Of a DNA stretch of 6,454 nt, positions 1-5,441 are shown one piece after another. The stretch lies in contig MIAC01000283.1 in assembly GCA_001830475.1 (NCBI GenBank), positions 1 to 6,454 on the forward strand, given 5' to 3'. Numbering within the stretch: the stretch's first letter is position 1; each line of letters starts with the position of its first letter. The position numbers and the translations under genes were made by a program. The stretch is from Rhodospirillales bacterium RIFCSPLOWO2_12_FULL_67_15. Lineage in GTDB: Bacteria; Pseudomonadota; Alphaproteobacteria; Rhodospirillales; 2-12-FULL-67-15. A model generated the notes under the pieces. That model was not told the origin of the DNA and did not search any database. It saw only the letters and a program-made list of their open reading frames with translations.

Positions 1-298
1 CGTAGAGCTTCTCGATCTGTTTGATCAGGTCGGGCTCGAGGCCGCGCGCGCCGCGATACTTGGAAACGACGTCGCCGGCTCCCGTCCCCGGCGCGGCGCG
101 CACCGCACCCTCGCCCGCCTCGCCGGTCGCGGTGCCGGAGAAGCGCGCGGTCACGTCGGCGGCGGTGCCCTGGATCTGGGCGATCATCTGCTCGACCGGC
201 CCGCCGGGCGCCGCCTGGACGACGATGAAGTTGACGACCATGATCCCGAGGAGCGTCGGGATGATGAGCAACAGGCGGCGGAGCGCGTAAGCGAACAT
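1..298 (-). CDS. yejB: YejB-type ABC transporter permease, N-terminal part (cut by window edge)
   Basis: This is the inner-membrane permease of a YejABEF-type importer, the ABC system that takes up peptides and, in enterobacteria, microcin C. Only the first 99 residues lie in the window; the rest continues past the left edge. The translation opens with MFAYALRRLLLIIPTLLGIM, a first membrane helix with the RRLLLxIPTLLGI pattern of dipeptide/oligopeptide permeases, followed by QAAPGGPVEQMIA, the conserved APGGPV motif after the first helix. Near the edge, YRGARGLEPDLIKQIEKLY matches the YRGxRGLxPExI segment characteristic of YejB rather than DppB or OppB. The ATG at 298 is 5 bases after the yejA stop, and an AAGG overlapping that stop can serve as ribosome binding site, so the gene is probably cotranscribed and translationally coupled with yejA. 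Recognition is firm for the family; substrate specificity is inferred from homology. Confidence 0.9.
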   Translation of the reverse strand, partial: MFAYALRRLLLIIPTLLGIMVVNFIVVQAAPGGPVEQMIAQIQGTAADVTARFSGTATGEAGEGAVRAAPGTGAGDVVSKYRGARGLEPDLIKQIEKLY

Positions 299-303
299 CG
301 GCC

Positions 304-2136
304 TTATTTGCGCCCGCGCCGGGTTTCGAGCGCTTTGGCCTTGTCGGCGTCCACCCACCAGCATTCGACGCACAGCGTGTATTTCGCCGGCTTTTCCGGG
401 CGGCCGAACTTGTCCCAATAGGCGACGCGGAAGGTGCGGATGTGCCAGTGCGGGATCAGGTAGTTGCCGGCGAGCAGGACGCGATCGAGCGCGCGGGTGC
501 GCGCGATCAGGGATTCGCGGTCGGGCGCGGCGATGACCAGTTCGATCAATTCGTCCACGACCGCGTCCCTGACGCCGATGGTGTTGCGGCTGCCCGGCGT
601 ACCGGCGGCAGCCGTGCTCCAGAAGTCGCGTTGCTCGTTGCCGGGCGAGAGCGACTGGCCGAACGAATCGACGATCATGTCGAAATCGAAGTCGTCCACC
701 CGCTTGCGGTACTGGGCCGGCTCGACGGTGCGCACGCGCGCCTCGATGCCGAGGCGTTCCAGGTTGCGCACGAAGGGAAGCGCGATCCGCTCCCAGGTCG
801 CCTGCGCGAGCAGGATTTCGAACTGGAACGGCTTGCCGCTCGTGCCGTGCGCCAGCTTGCGCTCCTTGACCGTCCAGCCGGCGGCGCGAAGGAGATCGAG
901 GGCGACGCGCAAGTTCGCCCTGAGCGCCTCGTCGCTGCCGGCGACCGGAGGGCGGTATTCCGCGGTGAACACCTCTTCGGGGACGCGGCCCCTGAACCCA
1001 TCGAGGATTCTCCATTCCTCGCCCACGGGCAGCCCCGAGGACGCGAGCTCGGAGTTGGAAAAGAAGCTCCGGGTCCGCACGTACTGGCCGAAGAACAGGT
1101 TCTTGTTCGCCCACTCGAAATCGAAGGCGAGCGTGAGCGCCTGGCGGACGCGCCTGTCCTTGAACACCTCGCGCCGGGTGTTGAAGGAGAACCCCTGCAT
1201 CCCGGTCGGGATTTCGTGCGGGATCTCGACCTTCTTGATCAATCCCTCGCGCACCGCCGGCGCGTCGTAGGCGGTCGCCCAGTCCTTGGCGACGTTTTCC
1301 TGGCGGAAGTCGTACTCGCCGGCCTTGAACGCCTCCAGCGCCACGGTGCCGTCGCGGTAGTAGTCGTAGCGGAGCCCGTTGACGTTGTAGGTGCCGCGCC
1401 GGACCGGCACCTCGCGGCCCCAGTAGTCGGCGACGCGCGCGTAGGTGACGGAACGGCCGGCCTCGAACGATTTGATCCGGAAGGGCCCGCTGCCGAGCGG
1501 GGGTTCGAGCGTCGTCTTTTCGAAGTCGCGGGTCGCCCACCAGTGCTTGGGCAGGACCGGAAGCTGGCCGGCGATCAACGGCAATTCCCGGTTGACCCCG
1601 CCCGAGAAGGTAAAGCGCACGGTGCGCTCGCCGGTCTTTTCCGCTTTCGCCACGTCCTTGAAATAAGAGCGGTAGAAGGGATGGCCCTTGGTCTTGAGGG
1701 TGTCGAGGGAAAAAATCACGTCCTCGACCGTTACCGGCTTGCCGTCGTGCCAGCGCGCCTCGGGCCGGAGCGTGAAGGCGACCCAGGAACGGTCCTCGGG
1801 CATTTCGATCGTCTCGGCCAAAAGACCGTATTCGCTGAACGCCTCGTCGCCGGAATTCGCGAGCAGCGTCTCGAACATCGCGCCGAGCCCTGCGGCCGGG
1901 TCGCCCTTCAAGATATAAGGATTGAAATTGTCGAAGCTGCCGATGGCGGAAAGCCGCACCTCGCCCCCCTTGGGCGCGTCCGGATTGGCGTAATCGAAAT
2001 GCTTGAACTCGGGGCCGTACTTCGGCGCCCCGTGCATCGCGAGCCCGTGGACGCGGATTGTTTTCGTTTGCGCCGGCGCGAGCGGCGCGAACGCGAAAAC
2101 CGCGAGTGCGGCGAAGGCCGCGAACGCAGCGCGCAT
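304..2136 (-). CDS. yejA: YejA-type periplasmic solute-binding protein (SBP family 5)
   Basis: This is the extracytoplasmic binding protein of a YejABEF-type peptide/microcin C importer; it captures substrate in the periplasm and delivers it to YejB/YejE. From the ATG at 2136 it has 610 residues, close to the roughly 600 usual for YejA. Residues 1-22 form a signal peptide (MRAAFAAFAALAVF, then cleavage after APLAPA). The mature start carries the YejA-like HGLAMHGAPKYGPEFKHFDY and ANPDAPKGGEVRLSAIGSFD. The SBP5 core at about residues 103-147 includes FTLRPEARWHDGKPVTVEDV. The C-terminal IPHWHIRTFRVAYWDKFGRP is also typical of the family. The frame stays open upstream to a TTG at 2205, but that start would put 23 hydrophilic, proline-rich residues in front of the signal peptide, so I chose 2136. 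No lipobox cysteine is seen, so it should be a soluble periplasmic protein. yejB follows after 5 bases. The exact ligand cannot be read from the sequence. Confidence 0.93.
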   Translation of the reverse strand: MRAAFAAFAALAVFAFAPLAPAQTKTIRVHGLAMHGAPKYGPEFKHFDYANPDAPKGGEVRLSAIGSFDNFNPYILKGDPAAGLGAMFETLLANSGDEAFSEYGLLAETIEMPEDRSWVAFTLRPEARWHDGKPVTVEDVIFSLDTLKTKGHPFYRSYFKDVAKAEKTGERTVRFTFSGGVNRELPLIAGQLPVLPKHWWATRDFEKTTLEPPLGSGPFRIKSFEAGRSVTYARVADYWGREVPVRRGTYNVNGLRYDYYRDGTVALEAFKAGEYDFRQENVAKDWATAYDAPAVREGLIKKVEIPHEIPTGMQGFSFNTRREVFKDRRVRQALTLAFDFEWANKNLFFGQYVRTRSFFSNSELASSGLPVGEEWRILDGFRGRVPEEVFTAEYRPPVAGSDEALRANLRVALDLLRAAGWTVKERKLAHGTSGKPFQFEILLAQATWERIALPFVRNLERLGIEARVRTVEPAQYRKRVDDFDFDMIVDSFGQSLSPGNEQRDFWSTAAAGTPGSRNTIGVRDAVVDELIELVIAAPDRESLIARTRALDRVLLAGNYLIPHWHIRTFRVAYWDKFGRPEKPAKYTLCVECWWVDADKAKALETRRGRK

Positions 2137-2146
2137 GGGTCCGATC

Positions 2147-2162
2147 CGCGGGAATCCCCGCG
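2147..2162 (-). other. GC-rich hairpin in the yejA leader
   Basis: A perfect 6-bp stem (CGCGGG at 2147-2152 with CCCGCG at 2157-2162) closes a 4-base loop. It ends 10 bases upstream of the yejA ATG, beside the only weak Shine-Dalgarno-like stretch (GGATCGGA in sense orientation). Such a structure could lower or modulate initiation on yejA. It has no following T-run, so it is not an intrinsic terminator. The hairpin is seen directly; any regulatory role is inference, and short GC stems arise easily by chance at this base composition. Confidence 0.3.
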
Positions 2163-2186
2163 CCTTCCCTGTGGCTCCAACGGGCG

Positions 2187-2215
2187 ATTGTGGCGGCTCG
2201 CCCAAGCCCGATCAA
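2187..2215 (-). promoter_or_regulatory. Possible sigma-70-type promoter for yejA-yejB
   Basis: In the 89-base gap between hisN and yejA, the minus strand reads TTGATC (2215-2210), 17 bases, then CACAAT (2192-2187). Each hexamer matches 4 of 6 consensus positions, and the spacing is ideal. A transcript would start near 2180, leaving a leader of about 44 bases and excluding the TTG at 2205 as the start codon. This would allow the importer to be expressed independently of cycM-hisN. It is a pattern match only; readthrough from hisN is the alternative. Confidence 0.35.
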
Positions 2216-2225
2216 GAACGAGACG

Positions 2226-3098
2226 TCAGCTCTGGAGCACCGCCAGCGCTTCCTTGTGCCTCCGGGGATCGCCGGCGGCGAGAACTTGGCCCGGGGAATC
2301 GAGGGCGAGCGGGCGGCCCTGCCAGTCGGTGATGACGCCGCCCGCGCCCTCGACCACCGCCACCAGCGGGAGGTAGTCCACCGGCTTCATGGTCGCCTCG
2401 GCGACCAAATCGACGAACCCTTCGGCGAGGAGGCCGTAGGCTAGACACTCGGCGCCGTAGACCGGAAACTTGACCCGCTTCTTGAGGCGGGCGAAGGCGT
2501 CGGCTTCGCGACCTTCGCGAAACATCTCGGGGGTGGTCGCGTAAAGCCAGGCTTCGCCGAGTGCTGCGCACGCGCGCACGCGCACGACTTCGCCGTTGCG
2601 CGTCGTCGGCCGGCCGGAGACGCCGACATAGCGCACGGCGATCGCCGGATGGTCGATGATTCCGAGCACCGGGCGCGCGGGCGAATCGTCGTGCGAATGC
2701 ACGCCTACCGGCGTGACGCGCGCATCAAAAGATGCGCCCCTATCGGGGCGGCCGCGGTGCAAAAGCGCGATCAGCGTGCCGAACAGCGGCTTCCCCGTAA
2801 TAAAAGCCTTGGTTCCGTCGATGGGATCGATCACCCAGACCCACTCGGCGTCGGCGCGCGTTGCCGCCATTTCCTCGCCGACGACGCCGTGGCCGGGGTG
2901 TTCGCGCGCGACCAGGGCGCGTAAAGCGATCTCGCACTCGCGGTCGGCGGCGGTGACCGGCGAGGCGTCGGCCTTGTCGTCCACCACCAGCGCGCGGGTG
3001 CGGAAATGCGGCATGACCGCCGCGCGCGCGGCGTCCGCCATTTGGCCCGCGAACGCGATGTAGGCTTCGGGGATGACCAGGGAGCCGGCGGAAGCCAC
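2226..3098 (-). CDS. hisN: HisN-type histidinol-phosphatase (inositol monophosphatase family) carrying an in-frame insert
   Basis: This is a metal-dependent phosphatase of the inositol monophosphatase fold, most like HisN, which converts histidinol phosphate to histidinol in histidine synthesis (cytoplasm). It has 290 residues, against roughly 260 for typical HisN. The metal/phosphate site is complete: GEE at 74-76, DPIDGT at 91-96, and Asp241 in KPVDYLPLVAVVEGAGG near the C-terminus. The KPxDYLxLVPVVEGAGG style, with Tyr-Leu rather than Trp-Asp-x-Ala, favours HisN over SuhB or CysQ. Residues about 119-143 are an extra segment (RPDRGASFDARVTPVGVHSH onward) that splits the normally continuous ALLHxGRPVLGIIDHP beta-turn; its DNA is a cluster of hairpins described separately. 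The start is a GTG one base after the cytochrome stop (TGACGTG). The next ATG, at residue 20, would remove a conserved helix, so GTG with coupling to cycM is preferred. Family is certain; the exact substrate (histidinol phosphate versus another small phosphate ester) is less so. Confidence 0.88.
   Translation of the reverse strand: MASAGSLVIPEAYIAFAGQMADAARAAVMPHFRTRALVVDDKADASPVTAADRECEIALRALVAREHPGHGVVGEEMAATRADAEWVWVIDPIDGTKAFITGKPLFGTLIALLHRGRPDRGASFDARVTPVGVHSHDDSPARPVLGIIDHPAIAVRYVGVSGRPTTRNGEVVRVRACAALGEAWLYATTPEMFREGREADAFARLKKRVKFPVYGAECLAYGLLAEGFVDLVAEATMKPVDYLPLVAVVEGAGGVITDWQGRPLALDSPGQVLAAGDPRRHKEALAVLQS
2670..2750. repeat. Palindromic repeat-like element inserted in hisN
   Basis: Four perfect hairpins sit head to tail in about 60 bases: CGTGC-GAAT-GCACG (2690-2703), CACGCC-TACC-GGCGTG (2700-2715), GCGCATC-AAAA-GATGCGC (2720-2737) and CGCCCC-TATC-GGGGCG (2735-2750). 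An outer arm, GGGCGAATC (2679-2687), can also pair at 8 of 9 positions with GATGCGCCC (2731-2739), enclosing the inner hairpins. In hisN sense orientation the segment lies between two near-identical copies of CGCCC (Arg-Pro codons at 117-118 and 142-143), which may be a short target duplication. It adds about 75 bases, a multiple of three, and is open in the hisN frame but hits TAG stops in the other two sense-strand frames. It interrupts a conserved turn of the phosphatase. The organisation resembles palindromic elements that insert into genes, such as the Rickettsia RPEs. Exact borders and membership of a repeat family cannot be settled from one copy. Confidence 0.7.
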
Positions 3099-3099
3099 G

Positions 3100-3630
3100 T
3101 CAGGGCAGCGGCTTCGGCGAATCGCTCAAGGTGCGCAGATACGCGATCGCGGCGGCGCGCTCGGCGACGTCGGGAAGTCCTATGAAGGTCATCTTGTTGC
3201 CGGGCGCGTAGTCCTTCGGGCTCCTGAGGAAAACGTCCAGCGTCTCGAAAGTCCATTCCTTGCCGACCTGGGCCATGGCGGCGGAGTACTTGAAGCCTTC
3301 GGCCTTGGCCGCGACCCGGCCGACCACGTCCCAGAGCGCCGGCCCCACTTTATGCTTGGCGCCCTTTTCTGCGGCGTGGCAGGCGGCGCACTTGCGGAAG
3401 ACCTTGGCGCCGGCGTCGGGCTTGGCGGCGACGAGCAGGACCTTGAAGTCCTGCGGCGCGGCGGCGGAGGGCGCGGACGTCGGCTGGGCGGCCTTGGACT
3501 CGGCGAAGGCGATCTTTGCGGCGCCGGCGGTGCGGGGCGCGACCAGGGCATCGCCCAGGATGTTGCCTCCCCAGATCAGCCAAGCCGAAATGAGAAGTCC
3601 GGCGCCCACCTTTTCCAGGAACGAGATCAT
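3100..3630 (-). CDS. cycM: Membrane-anchored class I cytochrome c (CycM / c552 type)
   Basis: This is a small c-type cytochrome, probably carrying electrons to a terminal oxidase on the periplasmic side of the inner membrane. It has 176 residues. MISFLEKVGAGLLISAWLIW begins an uncleaved N-terminal membrane anchor (about residues 8-30) without a clear signal-peptidase site. An Ala/Pro/Ser-rich linker (about 41-60) leads to a class I cytochrome domain with the haem motif CAACH at 81-85 and the distal methionine at 147 in PGNKMTFIG. GPALWDVVGR at 97-106 and the C-terminal IAYLRTLSDSP helix are also typical. Length and architecture match alphaproteobacterial CycM/c552. The ATG at 3630 is preceded by a good Shine-Dalgarno (AAGGAA, 3645-3640, 9 bases away). 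The frame is open far upstream, but that part is the antisense of kdsB and not coding. hisN starts one base after the stop. The cytochrome identity is certain; the CycM name is by architecture and neighbourhood. Confidence 0.92.
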   Translation of the reverse strand: MISFLEKVGAGLLISAWLIWGGNILGDALVAPRTAGAAKIAFAESKAAQPTSAPSAAAPQDFKVLLVAAKPDAGAKVFRKCAACHAAEKGAKHKVGPALWDVVGRVAAKAEGFKYSAAMAQVGKEWTFETLDVFLRSPKDYAPGNKMTFIGLPDVAERAAAIAYLRTLSDSPKPLP

Positions 3631-3665
3631 GGCTTGCGATTCCTTAATACTTGTCGCGAGCCCGC

Positions 3666-3695
3666 ACTCTAGCCCGCCGCCCCCGGTCGATTCAA
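3666..3695 (-). promoter_or_regulatory. Likely promoter of cycM-hisN
   Basis: On the minus strand the divergent region reads TTGAAT (3695-3690), an 18-base spacer, then TAGAGT (3671-3666), a reasonable housekeeping-sigma promoter. A start near 3659 would give a leader of about 29 bases holding the AAGGAA ribosome binding site at 3645-3640, a geometry that fits well. No operator palindrome is obvious. Based on pattern only. Confidence 0.5.
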
Positions 3696-3725
3696 TGTCC
3701 GAGGGGACGGCCGGACCTCGGGGGA

Positions 3726-3731
3726 TATACA
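3726..3731 (+). promoter_or_regulatory. Candidate -10 box of kdsB-pheA; leader very short or absent
   Basis: TATACA at 3726-3731 is the best -10 hexamer in front of kdsB (5 of 6 to TATAAT). No convincing -35 lies 16-18 bases upstream, where the sequence is GC-rich. A start 6-8 bases downstream of the box would fall at about 3738-3740, only a few bases before the ATG at 3742. No Shine-Dalgarno lies at normal distance before that ATG. Together these suggest leaderless or nearly leaderless translation of kdsB. This is inference from spacing. Confidence 0.4.
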
Positions 3732-3741
3732 CTGCCGCGTC

Positions 3742-4527
3742 ATGTCTTCGACCGCCCAACCCCGCGCTCTTTCCGCCCTGCCGCGCAACCCGGTGGTGGT
3801 GATTCCGGCGCGCCTGGCCTCGACCCGGTTGGCCCGGAAGCCGCTCGCCGACATCCTCGGCGAACCGATGATCGTCCATGTCTGGCGCCGGGCGTGCGAG
3901 GCCGATATCGGCCCGGTGATCGTCGCGGCGTGCGAAGACGAGGTCGCCGAGGCCGTGCGCCACGCCGGCGGCCGCGCCGTCCTGACCCCGCCCGGGCTTC
4001 CCTCGGGCTCGGATCGCATCCATGCCGCGCTTCAATTCTTCGATCCCGACGGGCGTTTCGACGCGGTGGTCAACGTGCAAGGCGATCTTCCGACCCTCGA
4101 AGCGGGGGCGGTGCGCGCGGCGCTGGAGCCGCTCGCGCACGCGGGCGTGGACATCGCCACCCTGGTCGCCGAAATCGCGGACCCTAAGGAACGAACCGAT
4201 CCCAACGTGGTCAAGGCCGCGGTCGGATTCGCGCCCCGGGCCAAGATCGGCCGCGCGCTCTATTTCAGTCGCGCCCCGATTCCCTCGGGCGAAGGCCCGC
4301 TTTACCACCACATCGGCCTTTACGCGTACCGGCGCGAGGCGCTCGCGCGTTTCGTCGCGTTGCCCGAAAGCGCGCTCGAGCGGCGCGAGCGGCTGGAGCA
4401 GCTGCGCGCGCTCGAAGCCGGCATGCGCATCGACGCCCGGCTCGTTGACACCGTTCCGCTCGGTGTCGATACTCCCGCCGACCTCGAACGGGCGCGCGAG
4501 ATTCTCGACGCGCAAAAAAAGAAGTGA
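3742..4527 (+). CDS. kdsB: 3-deoxy-manno-octulosonate cytidylyltransferase (CMP-Kdo synthetase)
   Basis: KdsB activates Kdo with CTP to CMP-Kdo and pyrophosphate, the donor for Kdo transfer to lipid A in LPS inner-core synthesis; it acts in the cytoplasm. The protein has 261 residues, slightly longer than the usual ~245-250 because of a ~16-residue N-terminal extension. It shows the nucleotide-binding motif [20 protein letters not shown] (21-40), SGSDRI (88-93), VNVQGDLP with the metal-binding Asp115 (110-117), [14 protein letters not shown] (188-201), a LEQLRALE segment (218-225) and a closing [14 protein letters not shown] (239-252). VQGDLP, where enterobacterial enzymes have VQGDEP, is to my recollection usual in alphaproteobacteria. 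The gene is divergent from cycM and followed 7 bases later by pheA, so the two are probably one operon. It ends in a run of lysine codons containing seven consecutive A bases (4514-4520). No Shine-Dalgarno is visible. An internal ATG at residue 43 would delete the active site, so 3742 is retained. Confidence 0.97.
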   Translation: MSSTAQPRALSALPRNPVVVIPARLASTRLARKPLADILGEPMIVHVWRRACEADIGPVIVAACEDEVAEAVRHAGGRAVLTPPGLPSGSDRIHAALQFFDPDGRFDAVVNVQGDLPTLEAGAVRAALEPLAHAGVDIATLVAEIADPKERTDPNVVKAAVGFAPRAKIGRALYFSRAPIPSGEGPLYHHIGLYAYRREALARFVALPESALERRERLEQLRALEAGMRIDARLVDTVPLGVDTPADLERAREILDAQKKK

Positions 4528-4534
4528 GCGAGCG

Positions 4535-5440
4535 ATGAGAAAAACGAAAGAACGCGGCGTGAGGCGGTCTCGCGTCGCGTGGGACGCGCGCGACATCGCC
4601 TTCCAGGGCGCGGCCGGAGCGTACTCCGACCTCGCCTGCCGCGAGGCGTACCCGGCGATGCGGACGCTGCCGTGCCGCACCTTCGAGGACGCCTTCGCCG
4701 CCCTCGCCAAGGGCCGTGCCCGGCTCGCCATGATCCCGATCGAGAATTCGGTCGCCGGACGCGTCGCCGACATTCACCACTTGCTGCCCGATTCGGGCCT
4801 GTTCATCGTCGCCGAGCATTTCCAGCGGGTCAACCACCACCTCCTCGGCCTCAAGACCGCGCGGCTCGCCGGCATCGCCCGCGTCCACAGTCACGTTCAC
4901 GCGCTCAGCCAATGCCGCAAACTGATCCGCAAGCTGCGGCTTCGCCCGGTGATCCATGAGGACACCGCCGGCGCGGCGACGTTGGTGGCGGAGATGCGCG
5001 ATCCGACCCAGGCCGCGATCGCATCGAGGCTCGCGGCGCGCATCTACGGTCTCAAATCGCTGAAAGCGAACATCGAGGACGCGGATCACAACCCCACGCG
5101 CTTCATCGTCATGGCGCGGAAGCCGCGCGTTCCCGGCGCCAACGCCGGGCCGGTCATCACCAGCTTCGTCTTTCGCGTGCGCAACGTGCCGGCGGCGCTC
5201 TTGAAGGCGCTCGGCGGCTTCGCCACCAACGGCGTCAACATGACCAAGCTCGAAAGCTACGTCAGCCCCGACTTCGTCGCCGCCCAGTTCTACGCCGACA
5301 TCGAGGGCCACCCCGAAAGCCGCAACGTCAAGCTCGCCTTCGAGGAACTCGCCTTCTACACCCACGAAGTGAAGGTGCTCGGCGTCTACCCGGCGCACCC
5401 TTACCGTCTCAAGATGGAAAAGCGCGCGGCGCGAAAGTGA
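4535..5440 (+). CDS. pheA: Prephenate dehydratase with C-terminal ACT domain
   Basis: This enzyme converts prephenate to phenylpyruvate, the committed step toward phenylalanine. It is the monofunctional form: there is no chorismate mutase domain. Of 301 residues, about 20-195 form the catalytic PDT domain, with IAFQGAAGAYSDLA (21-34), IPIENSVAGRV (67-77), HEDTAGAA (141-148) and the substrate-site motif NPTRF (186-190). Residues about 208-290 form an ACT domain with NVPAALLKALGGFATNGVNM (217-236) and KLESYV (238-243), the regions that bind phenylalanine for feedback inhibition in this family, ending in VKVLGVYPAHPYR. The first 18 residues are an unconserved basic extension. The ATG at 4535 was chosen because it lies just after kdsB; a GTG at 4559 is an alternative that keeps the whole domain. 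The open frame continues upstream inside kdsB, but that part is a shadow. Spacing implies cotranscription with kdsB. The stop is one base from the stop of the opposing nudC. Confidence 0.97.
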   Translation: MRKTKERGVRRSRVAWDARDIAFQGAAGAYSDLACREAYPAMRTLPCRTFEDAFAALAKGRARLAMIPIENSVAGRVADIHHLLPDSGLFIVAEHFQRVNHHLLGLKTARLAGIARVHSHVHALSQCRKLIRKLRLRPVIHEDTAGAATLVAEMRDPTQAAIASRLAARIYGLKSLKANIEDADHNPTRFIVMARKPRVPGANAGPVITSFVFRVRNVPAALLKALGGFATNGVNMTKLESYVSPDFVAAQFYADIEGHPESRNVKLAFEELAFYTHEVKVLGVYPAHPYRLKMEKRAARK

Positions 5441-5441
5441 A

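Noticed and set aside
21..290. An 89-codon plus-strand open frame at the left edge
   Set aside because: It is the shadow of the yejB coding sequence, whose minus-strand translation has clear permease motifs.
2137..2205. TTG start at 2205 for yejA
   Set aside because: It would place a proline-rich hydrophilic stretch before a normal signal peptide and would lie upstream of the putative transcript start near 2180.
442..2376. A 644-codon open frame on the plus strand opposite yejA
   Set aside because: It is antisense to a clearly recognisable YejA with intact motifs. Its translation is low-complexity Arg/Ala/Gly/Glu-rich sequence without domains, as expected for the opposite strand of a GC-rich gene.
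4022..4534. Upstream open continuation of the pheA frame inside kdsB, with an A7 run (4514-4520) that might allow a frameshift fusion of KdsB and PheA
   Set aside because: Both genes are complete with normal termini and pheA has its own ATG. The A7 run encodes C-terminal lysines, and I see no stimulatory structure or stop-codon arrangement typical of programmed frameshifting.
3631..4773. Upstream extension of the cytochrome frame to 4773, implying a 557-residue fusion protein
   Set aside because: The extra part crosses the divergent promoter region and reads antisense through kdsB and into pheA. The ATG at 3630 has a good ribosome binding site and the expected membrane anchor.
4265..5398. 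A 377-codon minus-strand open frame opposite kdsB and pheA
   Set aside because: It lies opposite two well-supported enzymes and shows only Arg/Gly/Glu/Val-rich composition with no recognisable motif.
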